From assembly GCA_964636575.1 (NCBI GenBank), contig CAZWSE010000075.1, positions 1 to 16,733 of the forward strand: a stretch of DNA of 16,733 bases, read 5' to 3'. Below the pieces are notes generated by a model, which did not search any database, was not told the origin of the DNA, and was given only the letters and a program-made list of their open reading frames with translations. The position numbers and the translations under genes are program-made. Positions within the stretch are counted from its first letter, which is position 1, and every line of letters starts with the position of its first letter. This DNA is from CAZWSE01 sp964636575. GTDB taxonomy: Bacteria; Pseudomonadota; Alphaproteobacteria; Rhodobacterales; Rhodobacteraceae. Of the stretch, positions 1-5,322 are shown piece by piece.

Positions 1-414
1 CGCCGGACCCGGGATACCCTGGGCCTGATGATGAACGAGGGCCGGCTGAAGGAAAACATCGACGGCGAGGCTTTGGAATGGGCGCATCGCCGGATGGCAT
101 CCCGCCCCGAGGCGCGCAAGATTTTGATGGTCATCTCGGACGGGGCCCCTGTGGATGACAGCACCTTGTCTGTGAACCCTGCGAACTATCTGGAGAAACA
201 CCTGCGCGATGTGATTGCGATGGTGGAAAAACGCCGCGCGGTCGAGTTGCTGGCGATCGGGATCGGCCATGACGTGACGCGCTATTACGACCGCGCCGTG
301 ACGATCACGGATGTGGACCAGCTGGCCGGTGCGATGACAGAACAGCTGGCTGCGCTCTTTGACAGTGATCCGCGGGCGCGGGCGCGTGTCATGGGGATGC
401 GCCGCGCCAGTTGA
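1..414 (+). CDS. cobT: Cobaltochelatase subunit CobT, C-terminal part (5' end outside window)
   Basis: The frame is open from base 1, and the first 137 codons seen are the C-terminal domain of CobT. CobT and CobS form the AAA+ chaperone-like part of the aerobic cobaltochelatase, which works with CobN to insert cobalt into hydrogenobyrinate a,c-diamide during cobalamin synthesis in the cytoplasm. The fragment shows the von Willebrand factor A-like domain: the GLMMNEGRLKENIDGEAL stretch at the left edge, then MVISDGAPVDDS (about residues 50-61 of the fragment), ANYLEKHLRDVI, and ELLAIGIGHDVTRYYDRAV near the C terminus, all typical of CobT. The stop is TGA at 412-414. Aminopeptidase P follows 45 nt downstream on the same strand with its own strong ribosome binding site. 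No convincing terminator lies between them; there is only the short palindrome AACCGCGGTT followed by T residues. Identification is from recalled family sequence. Confidence 0.93.
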   Translation, partial: RRTRDTLGLMMNEGRLKENIDGEALEWAHRRMASRPEARKILMVISDGAPVDDSTLSVNPANYLEKHLRDVIAMVEKRRAVELLAIGIGHDVTRYYDRAVTITDVDQLAGAMTEQLAALFDSDPRARARVMGMRRAS

Positions 415-446
415 ACCGCGGTTTTTTGAGTATTTTTGGAAAAATG

Positions 447-453
447 AAGGAGG
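447..453 (+). promoter_or_regulatory. Strong Shine-Dalgarno site of the aminopeptidase P gene
   Basis: AAGGAGG lies 6 nt before ATG 460. It is one of the best ribosome binding sites in the window and fixes this ATG as the start. Confidence 0.8.
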
Positions 454-459
454 GGGAGC

Positions 460-2247
460 ATGTTCCAGTCGTTTGAGGTTACGGCTTCTCCGGATCAGGG
501 GCCGCCGCGATTGGCGCTGTTACGCGATGCCCTGCGGGCCGAAGGCTTGGACGGATTTTTGATCCCCCGTGCCGATGCCCATCAAGGTGAATATGTGGCC
601 GCCCACGACGAGCGTTTGGCGTGGTTGACCGGATTTACAGGCTCTGCCGGATTTTGCGCGGCTTTGCTTGAGACGGCGGGCGTTTTCATTGATGGCCGCT
701 ATCGCACCCAAGTCAAAGATCAGGTGGCGGATGTGTATACGCCTGTGCCTTGGCCCGAGGTTACTCTGGCGGACTGGCTGAAGGACCAATTGCCCCAAGG
801 CGGTAAGGTCGGGTTTGATCCGTGGCTGCATACCGTGGCGCAGATTGAACAGGCTGAGACAGAGCTAAAAGGAACCGGCGTTGCTTTGGTGCAATCGCCA
901 AACCTTGTGGACCAGATTTGGGCCGACCAACCTGCCCCGCCAATGGAACCTGCCAAGGCCCATCCTTTGGAATTTGCAGGCGAAGCGGCGGCGGACAAAT
1001 GCAAACGGCTGGCGACCGATCTGCGCAAAGCCGGACATGCAGGCGCTGTGATTACGCTGCCTGACAGCATCATGTGGCTGCTCAATCTGCGCGGTGCGGA
1101 TATTCCGCGCAATCCGATTGCGCATGGGTTTGCTGTATTGAATGCAGATGCGTCTGTTGATCTGTTTATGGCCACTGAGAAACTGGCGGGGCTTGAGGAT
1201 CATCTGGGCGATGCGGTGCGGGTGCACGACCCTGCGGGGTTCTTGACGCATGTGTCTGCCATGAAGGGTGCCGTTCTTCTGGATAAATCGAGCGTGCCTG
1301 TTTGCGTGCGCGATGCCGTGACCGAACCCGCCTATGGCGATGATCCTTGTGCCTTGCCCAAGGCCTGCAAGAACGCGGCCGAGATCGAAGGGTCAGCGCA
1401 GGCGCATTTGCGCGACGGGGCGGCTGTGGTTGAAACGCTTGCATGGCTTGATGCGCAGGCGCCGGGGTCTGTGAAGGAATCCGATGTGGTCGTGCGCTTG
1501 GAAAACGCCCGACGTCAGGACAATGCCCTGCAAGACATCAGCTTTGAGACCATTTCAGGCACCGGCCCCAACGGCGCGATCATGCATTACCGCGTGACCA
1601 CCGACACAGACAGCACCTTGGAAGACGGACATTTGCTGGTTCTGGACAGTGGCGGGCAGTATCTGGATGGCACGACCGATATCACCCGCACAATCCCGAT
1701 TGGCACCCCTGATCTGGACCAATGCCAAGCCTTTACACGCGTCTTGAAGGGCATGATTGCCATGTCGATGCTGCGCTGGCCTGCGGGCTTGGCGGGCCGC
1801 GATATCGAGTGTGTCGGCCGCCTGCCCCTTTGGGCCGCAGGACAGGATTTCAACCACGGGCTGGGCCACGGTGTTGGTGCGTATCTGAGCGTCCATGAAG
1901 GCCCGCAGCGCTTGGCCAAGTCCGGCACTGTGCCGTTAAAAGCGGGTATGATCCTGTCGAATGAGCCGGGGTACTACCGCGAAGGTGCTTTTGGTATTCG
2001 CATTGAGAATTTGCTGGTGGTGGAAGAGGCTTCTGCCCTGCCTTCGGCTGATGCGGAACGGTCCATGTTGGCATGGCGCACTTTGACCTTTGCCCCGATT
2101 GATCGCCGTTTGATCGTGACGGATATGCTAAGCCCCGCCGAGCGCGACTGGCTGAACGCCTATCACGTCGAGGTCCGTGAAAAGATCGGTCCGCGACTGG
2201 GCAGTGAGACCAAAATATGGTTGGATGCCGCCACCGCGCCTCTGTGA
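460..2247 (+). CDS. pepP: Xaa-Pro aminopeptidase (aminopeptidase P), M24B family, long form
   Basis: This 595-residue protein should remove the N-terminal residue from peptides with proline in second position, using two metal ions (usually Mn2+) in the cytoplasm. It has the three-part layout of the long, XPNPEP1-like type: two creatinase-like N-terminal domains (about residues 15-150 and 165-300) and a C-terminal pita-bread catalytic domain (about 305-540). All five metal ligands are visible: D396 in VLDSGGQY, D407 in GTTDITRT, H470 in NHGLGHGVG, E502 in NEPGYY and E516 in GIRIENL. The proton-shuttle region (HYR at 376-378, and H479 in SVHEGP) is also intact. The length of about 600 residues matches the long subfamily and not the 440-residue E. 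coli PepP. A C-terminal extension (about 540-595) includes the usual APIDRRLI segment. It is probably a housekeeping peptidase, and no functional link to cobT is evident. Confidence 0.95.
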   Translation: MFQSFEVTASPDQGPPRLALLRDALRAEGLDGFLIPRADAHQGEYVAAHDERLAWLTGFTGSAGFCAALLETAGVFIDGRYRTQVKDQVADVYTPVPWPEVTLADWLKDQLPQGGKVGFDPWLHTVAQIEQAETELKGTGVALVQSPNLVDQIWADQPAPPMEPAKAHPLEFAGEAAADKCKRLATDLRKAGHAGAVITLPDSIMWLLNLRGADIPRNPIAHGFAVLNADASVDLFMATEKLAGLEDHLGDAVRVHDPAGFLTHVSAMKGAVLLDKSSVPVCVRDAVTEPAYGDDPCALPKACKNAAEIEGSAQAHLRDGAAVVETLAWLDAQAPGSVKESDVVVRLENARRQDNALQDISFETISGTGPNGAIMHYRVTTDTDSTLEDGHLLVLDSGGQYLDGTTDITRTIPIGTPDLDQCQAFTRVLKGMIAMSMLRWPAGLAGRDIECVGRLPLWAAGQDFNHGLGHGVGAYLSVHEGPQRLAKSGTVPLKAGMILSNEPGYYREGAFGIRIENLLVVEEASALPSADAERSMLAWRTLTFAPIDRRLIVTDMLSPAERDWLNAYHVEVREKIGPRLGSETKIWLDAATAPL

Positions 2248-2312
2248 CACATTTTGGTAATGAATCTACGGCAGGGTCCGTGCGCGCGTGACATAAATTG
2301 GGGGGACGACAC

Positions 2313-2657
2313 ATGGCTGAGCATATCAAAATTCGAAAGGCCCAGGGCCGTTGGTCCGTGCGCGTGGGTGGTGCCGTTATGGTTGAAAGCAGCGCTGCGC
2401 TTGAATTGTCCGAGGGCGATTACCCTGAGGTCATCTATTTTCCCCGTTCCGACATTGCCATGGCTTTGCTGGATCAGACCGACAAGAGCACCCATTGTCC
2501 CCATAAGGGCGATGCCACTTGTTTCTCGGTCGTTGGCCGCAGCCAGACCTTTGAGAATGCTGCTTGGTCCTATGAAAACCCAAAAAGCGATGTGTCCCAG
2601 ATTAAGGATCACATCGCTTTCTATGCGGGCAACGGGATTACCGTTGAGCAGCTTTAG
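2313..2657 (+). CDS. DUF427 family protein (PF04248)
   Basis: This 114-residue protein belongs to the DUF427 family, whose biochemical function is unknown as far as I know. Family landmarks are visible: a first strand region IKIRKAQGRWSVRVGG, then VIYFPRSDI (about residues 44-52), the STHCPHKGDA motif (about 63-72) and AAWSYENP with IKDHIAFYAG near the C terminus. The ATG at 2313 is preceded by a G-rich stretch (GGGGGGAC) that can serve as ribosome binding site. An in-frame TTG at 2298 would add five residues but lies inside this G-rich site, so the ATG is preferred. The gene follows aminopeptidase P by 65 nt with no clear terminator between. Its TAG stop overlaps the stop codon of the convergent RTX gene. 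The conserved Cys and His suggest metal or substrate binding, but this is speculation. Confidence 0.9.
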   Translation: MAEHIKIRKAQGRWSVRVGGAVMVESSAALELSEGDYPEVIYFPRSDIAMALLDQTDKSTHCPHKGDATCFSVVGRSQTFENAAWSYENPKSDVSQIKDHIAFYAGNGITVEQL

Positions 2658-2663
2658 GCTGCT
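2647..2663. terminator. Hairpin containing both convergent stop codons (possible weak bidirectional terminator)
   Basis: AGCAGC (2647-2652) and GCTGCT (2658-2663) form a perfect 6-bp stem with a 5-nt loop. The loop holds the TAG of the DUF427 gene (2655-2657) and the complement of the TAA of the left RTX gene (2654-2656). Neither strand has a T-run after the stem, so termination by this element is uncertain. Confidence 0.35.
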
Positions 2664-3739
2664 ACTGATGTATCTGTAGCCTCTGGCTGAGATACGTTGA
2701 GATTCATCAACCATCCAAGATCTTCGGCCAGCTCTTCTGCGTCCACGCCGCGCAAGAGCACTGTGTTTTGCCCGTTGTAGCTGAGCATTGTGTCTGCGTC
2801 GTCGTCGCCTGCTGATGAGATCACCAACCCGTTGACCACCTCGTCCGAGGTCAGTTCAACCCCTGCCGCGTCGCGCAGCAGAATGGATTCCGACAGATCA
2901 AAGTCTTGAATGGTGACCGGTTCAAACGTCTGTTCTGTTTCGCCGCGGATCGCTTCCATCTGGTTGACCCAGAAGTCATCATCGCCGAGCCCGCCGCTCA
3001 TGCTGTCGCCGTTGTCACCAACCAGCGTGTCTGCGCCGTCGCCGCCGATCATCAGATCTGCGCCTGTGTGTTTGGCCACTTCGGTGACGTCTTCTTCGCC
3101 GTCGGTCCGGAGCGTGCCGATCAGCCAGTCATCGCCTGACCCGCCGCTGAGCACGTTGTTTCCGACCCCGTCTTCGAGGATGTCATCGCCGGACCCGCCG
3201 TAAAGCGCGTCTTTGCCGGCGCCGCCGTAGAGCGTGTCATTGCCTTTGCCGCCATTGAGGATGTCTTTGCCGGACCCGCCGTTGAGGTAGTCGTTGCCGG
3301 CGTCGCCGTTCAGCTCATCTACCCCTTGGTTGCCGACCAATGTGTCATCGTCCAGACCGCCGTGCAGTTTGTCGTTGCCTTTACCGCCTGCGATATCATC
3401 GGACCCGTTGCCGCCCACAAGGACGTCGTGACCGCGTTCGCCTGCGATGTCATCCGAGCCGTTGCCGCCGTGGATGTAGTCTTCTCCATCGCCGCCCCAG
3501 AGCGTATCTGCGCCCTTGCCGCCGGCGATTTCATCGTGGCCTTCGCCACCGCTGAACGCGTCTGTATCGTCTGTGCCGAACATAAAGTCTTCAACGGTCG
3601 TGCCGCTGACAGGGTTGCCTTCGGGCGTATCTTTGCTGCTCGTGGCCTCGACATTTTCCTCTTCAGGAGTTTCGGTTACGAAGGAGAAGGCTCCGGCGCC
3701 TACGGCTGCCAAAGCGGGGAGTAAAAAGGCTGTAATCAT
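2654..3739 (-). CDS. RTX (hemolysin-type) calcium-binding repeat protein, copy 1
   Basis: This 361-residue acidic protein has four parts. Residues 2-21 are an uncharged hydrophobic segment (ITAFLLPALAAVGAGAFSF), which could be a membrane anchor or an atypical signal. Residues 22-50 are an acidic Glu/Thr-rich linker. Residues about 52-207 and 225-256 are glycine/aspartate RTX nonapeptide repeats of the form GGxGxDxLx, which fold into a Ca2+-binding parallel beta-roll. The C-terminal domain (about 272-345) starts with TIQDFDLSESILLRD, as in many type-I-secreted RTX proteins. ATG 3739 is chosen because AGAGGAA lies 8 nt before it and the paralogue aligns from here; a TTG at 3760 lies upstream of that site. 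No protease or lipase domain is present, and no type I secretion genes are in the window. It is paralogous to the gene at 4091-5149, most strongly in the C-terminal 160 residues. Specific function is unknown. Confidence 0.85.
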   Translation of the reverse strand: MITAFLLPALAAVGAGAFSFVTETPEEENVEATSSKDTPEGNPVSGTTVEDFMFGTDDTDAFSGGEGHDEIAGGKGADTLWGGDGEDYIHGGNGSDDIAGERGHDVLVGGNGSDDIAGGKGNDKLHGGLDDDTLVGNQGVDELNGDAGNDYLNGGSGKDILNGGKGNDTLYGGAGKDALYGGSGDDILEDGVGNNVLSGGSGDDWLIGTLRTDGEEDVTEVAKHTGADLMIGGDGADTLVGDNGDSMSGGLGDDDFWVNQMEAIRGETEQTFEPVTIQDFDLSESILLRDAAGVELTSDEVVNGLVISSAGDDDADTMLSYNGQNTVLLRGVDAEELAEDLGWLMNLNVSQPEATDTSVAA

Positions 3740-3765
3740 CGTTAAGTTTCCTCTGCTCAATAGGT

Positions 3766-3790
3766 CTCACATCTGGAATTTCCGCGTGAG
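3766..3790 (-). promoter_or_regulatory. 5' leader hairpin of RTX copy 1
   Basis: In the transcript the arms CUCACG and UGUGAG pair (five Watson-Crick pairs and one G-U) around a 13-nt loop containing GGAAAUUCC. The hairpin ends 26 nt before ATG 3739, just upstream of the ribosome binding site. The second copy has the same hairpin with a G-C pair in place of the G-U. Confidence 0.5.
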
Positions 3791-3805
3791 TTAACCTTTT
3801 GCTAA
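3790..3805 (-). promoter_or_regulatory. CtrA-like box upstream of RTX copy 1
   Basis: On the - strand the sequence is TTAGCAAAAGGTTAAC, which matches the alphaproteobacterial CtrA pattern TTAA-N7-TTAA at 7 of 8 half-site bases. It lies 51-66 nt upstream of the start codon. Binding is inferred from sequence only. Confidence 0.35.
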
Positions 3806-3867
3806 TCAGAGATTCGGGCCGAAATGTGTCATTGTTCTGGCATTGCCGCCTTATTGTCTCTTTTTTG

Positions 3868-3894
3868 GAAACAACGAAACAATGGTGGAAACAA
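3868..3894 (-). repeat. Three TTGTTTC direct repeats, RTX copy 1 leader
   Basis: On the - strand TTGTTTC occurs three times (3888-3894, 3876-3882, 3868-3874), with starts 12 and 8 nt apart. The array recurs with identical spacing upstream of RTX copy 2. It may be a regulator binding array; no known regulator was recognised. Confidence 0.45.
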
Positions 3895-3901
3895 TCGCGG
3901 A

Positions 3902-4029
3902 CCAGCAATGTTCGTTGGCCGCCGTGGCCGCAAGACCGCTTTTTTGACGCCTGCCAGTTCAAATAAGATCAACGTCGTTGAGAGAGGCCCGCCAAAAGCG
4001 ATGGCAGCCAAATCAATGACGGCCAGAGC
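3902..4029 (-). pseudogene. Remnant of a ClC chloride channel gene (3' fragment with internal deletion)
   Basis: The segment 4029-3945 translates as ALA-VIDL-AAIAFGGPLSTTLILFELAG. This aligns with residues about 393-420 of the intact ClC at 5313-7001 (ALAGMGAVAAAVLGAP, then STTLIVFELTG). After a few bases a second segment, 3938-3902, matches the last codons of the same ClC gene: the DNA CTTGCGGCCAC is identical and the frame reads LAATAANEHC against LAATAAEEHS. The two segments are in different frames. About 130 codons between them are missing, and the stop position reads TGG instead of TGA. Immediately downstream is the shared RTX leader, just as after the intact ClC gene. There is no usable start upstream. 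This is very probably a decayed inner copy left by tandem duplication of a ClC-RTX unit. Nothing recognisable was seen in 4030-4077. Confidence 0.75.
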
Positions 4030-4077
4030 CTCGATTAACGATCACATCACTTGCCACTGGCATCGGTATGGCCTCGA

Positions 4078-4102
4078 GCAACTGCGGTCCTTAGGCAGTT
4101 GC
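4078..4102. terminator. Hairpin spanning the stop codon of RTX copy 2
   Basis: GCAACTGC (4078-4085) and GCAGTTGC (4095-4102) form a perfect 8-bp stem with a 9-nt loop that contains the TAA stop (4091-4093, - strand). No T-run follows on the - strand. It may be a 3'-end stabiliser or a weak terminator. Confidence 0.4.
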
Positions 4103-5149
4103 TTGTTCTTCCAAGTTCGTCAGCCAGCTGAGATCAGCGGCCAGAACATCGGCATCCACACCCCGCAGCAGCACGGTATCTTGCCCCAGATAGTTGAGCA
4201 CAGTGTCGGCGTCATCGTCGCCTGCGGAGGAGATCACCAGCCCACCAACCACTTGTTCCGAGGTCAGCGCCACACCCGCCGCGTCGCGCAGCAGGATGGA
4301 TTCTGCCAGATCAAAATCCTCGATCACCACTGCATCAAAGACCTGTTCGGTTGCTTCGCCGAGCGTGGACATCTGGTTGACCCAGAAGTCATCATCGCCC
4401 GCGCCGCCTGTCATGCTGTCGCCATTGTCACCGACGAGAATGTCGTTGCCATCGCCGCCGACAAGCGTGTCTGCATCTGTATGTTGCGCCATTGCCGCCA
4501 GATCGTCTTCGAGATCGCTGCGCAATGTACCGATCAGCCAGTCATCGCCTGACCCGCCATCCAGCATGTTTTTGCCAAGCCCGTCTTCAAGAATATCATC
4601 GCCGGCCTCGCCGTAGAGCACGTCTTTTCCTGACCCGCCATAGAGCGTGTCATCGTCTGCGCCGCCAAAGAGCACATCGCGGCCGGAGCCACCGTTCAAA
4701 AGATCGTTTCCGTTCTCACCGTGCAGAGTGTCCACGCCTTGATCGCCTATGATGGTATCACCACCATCGCCACCGAAGAGCCAGTCATTACCCTTGCCAC
4801 CCGAAATCTTGTCGGCCCCTTTTCCGCCGAACACTTCGTCATGCCCGCCGCCGCCAGAAATTTGGTCAGGACCGTTGTCACCGTTGATGATATCAATGCC
4901 ACCACCGCCAAAGATCATGTCCGCACTGTTGCCGCCTGAAATCTGGTCACTGTTTGCGCCGCCAACCAGCGTGTCCGCGCCATCCGTTCCGAGTGCGATG
5001 CCTTCGATCGGGAGAATACAGTTCCCCTCGTGACCATTGCTTGGATCAAGAGCCGTTGTGTCTTCTTCCTCAGCCGTTTGTGTTTCCAGAAACGCGAATG
5101 TGCTTGCTCCGAGCGCGGCGAGCGCCGGTAGAATTAATGCTGTTAACAC
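4091..5149 (-). CDS. RTX (hemolysin-type) calcium-binding repeat protein, copy 2
   Basis: This 352-residue paralogue of the RTX protein at 2654-3739 has the same plan: an uncharged N-terminal hydrophobic segment (residues 2-20, LTALILPALAALGASTFAF), an acidic linker (about 22-50), RTX repeats (about 52-208 and 227-256) and a C-terminal domain beginning VIEDFDLAESILLRD (about 275-340). The start is assigned to GTG 5149: AGAGGAG lies 9 nt upstream, and the N terminus then aligns residue for residue with copy 1. A GTG at 5182 lies upstream of the ribosome binding site and inside the leader hairpin, so it is unlikely. C-terminal stretches such as SGDDWLIGTLR and GDDDFWVNQM are shared with copy 1, while the early repeats have diverged. 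The gene lies 163 nt downstream of the ClC gene. Its role is unknown; it could be a surface or secreted Ca2+-binding protein, or membrane anchored. Confidence 0.85.
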   Translation of the reverse strand: MLTALILPALAALGASTFAFLETQTAEEEDTTALDPSNGHEGNCILPIEGIALGTDGADTLVGGANSDQISGGNSADMIFGGGGIDIINGDNGPDQISGGGGHDEVFGGKGADKISGGKGNDWLFGGDGGDTIIGDQGVDTLHGENGNDLLNGGSGRDVLFGGADDDTLYGGSGKDVLYGEAGDDILEDGLGKNMLDGGSGDDWLIGTLRSDLEDDLAAMAQHTDADTLVGGDGNDILVGDNGDSMTGGAGDDDFWVNQMSTLGEATEQVFDAVVIEDFDLAESILLRDAAGVALTSEQVVGGLVISSAGDDDADTVLNYLGQDTVLLRGVDADVLAADLSWLTNLEEQATA

Positions 5150-5177
5150 TGGATCAAAACTCCTCTGCCTAATGCAT

Positions 5178-5202
5178 CTCACGTCTGGAATTTCCGCGTG
5201 AG
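5178..5202 (-). promoter_or_regulatory. 5' leader hairpin of RTX copy 2
   Basis: The arms CUCACG and CGUGAG give a perfect 6-bp stem around a 13-nt loop containing GGAAAUUCC, 28 nt before the GTG start. It is equivalent to 3766-3790; the one arm difference between the copies keeps the pairing (G-C against G-U). Confidence 0.5.
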
Positions 5203-5217
5203 TTAACCTTTTGGTAA
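5202..5217 (-). promoter_or_regulatory. CtrA-like box upstream of RTX copy 2
   Basis: On the - strand the sequence is TTACCAAAAGGTTAAC, one base off TTAA-N7-TTAA. The position relative to the leader hairpin is identical to that in copy 1. Confidence 0.35.
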
Positions 5218-5228
5218 CCAGAGATTAG

Positions 5229-5262
5229 GGCCGAAATATGTCATTGTTTTAGTTTTTCGGCC
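5229..5262. repeat. 8-bp inverted repeat in RTX copy 2 upstream region
   Basis: GGCCGAAA (5229-5236) and TTTCGGCC (5255-5262) are perfect inverted repeats 18 nt apart. One arm is kept in copy 1 and the other has decayed, so functional conservation is doubtful. Confidence 0.4.
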
Positions 5263-5279
5263 TCATTGTCTCTTTTTTG

Positions 5280-5306
5280 GAAACAAGGAAACAATGGTGG
5301 AAACAC
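5280..5306 (-). repeat. TTGTTTC direct repeats, RTX copy 2 leader
   Basis: Two exact TTGTTTC units (5288-5294, 5280-5286) and one variant GTGTTTC (5300-5306) keep the same 12- and 8-nt spacing as in copy 1. Confidence 0.4.
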
Positions 5307-5322
5307 TCGAAATCAGGAGTGT
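5302..5322. terminator. Hairpin spanning the stop codon of the ClC gene
   Basis: AACACTC (5302-5308) and GAGTGTT (5316-5322) form a 7-bp stem around an 8-nt loop; the TGA stop (5313-5315, - strand) is in the loop. No T-run follows on the - strand, so it is at best a weak terminator. Confidence 0.35.

Larger units (their letters stand above)
3750..3893 (-). repeat. Duplicated 144-nt leader/promoter block, copy 1
   Basis: This block aligns without gaps to 5162-5305, with 18 mismatches by hand count (about 87% identity). It covers the ribosome binding site, a 25-nt leader hairpin, a CtrA-like box and a triplet of TTGTTTC repeats. A 29-nt core over the hairpin and the TTAAC box (from 3773) is identical in both copies. 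It carries the expression signals of RTX copy 1. Confidence 0.9.
5162..5305 (-). repeat. Duplicated 144-nt leader/promoter block, copy 2
   Basis: This is the ungapped partner of 3750-3893 (about 87% identical). It begins 8 nt downstream of the ClC stop codon and ends at the ribosome binding site of RTX copy 2, so that gene probably has its own promoter inside the block. No convincing -35/-10 pair was found. Confidence 0.9.

Noticed and set aside
415..459. Terminator between cobT and aminopeptidase P
   Set aside because: AACCGCGGTT plus T residues has no loop, so it cannot fold as a normal hairpin terminator.
2654..3739. Gly/Asp repeats as a CRISPR array or satellite DNA
   Set aside because: The repeats are protein-level RTX nonapeptides with synonymous variation, in one frame, without constant-length spacers.
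3824..4552. Long + strand open frames antisense to the RTX genes (also at 2906-3203, 3326-3724, 4194-5033)
   Set aside because: They are by-products of the repetitive GC-rich RTX codons on the other strand, have low-complexity translations and lack plausible starts.
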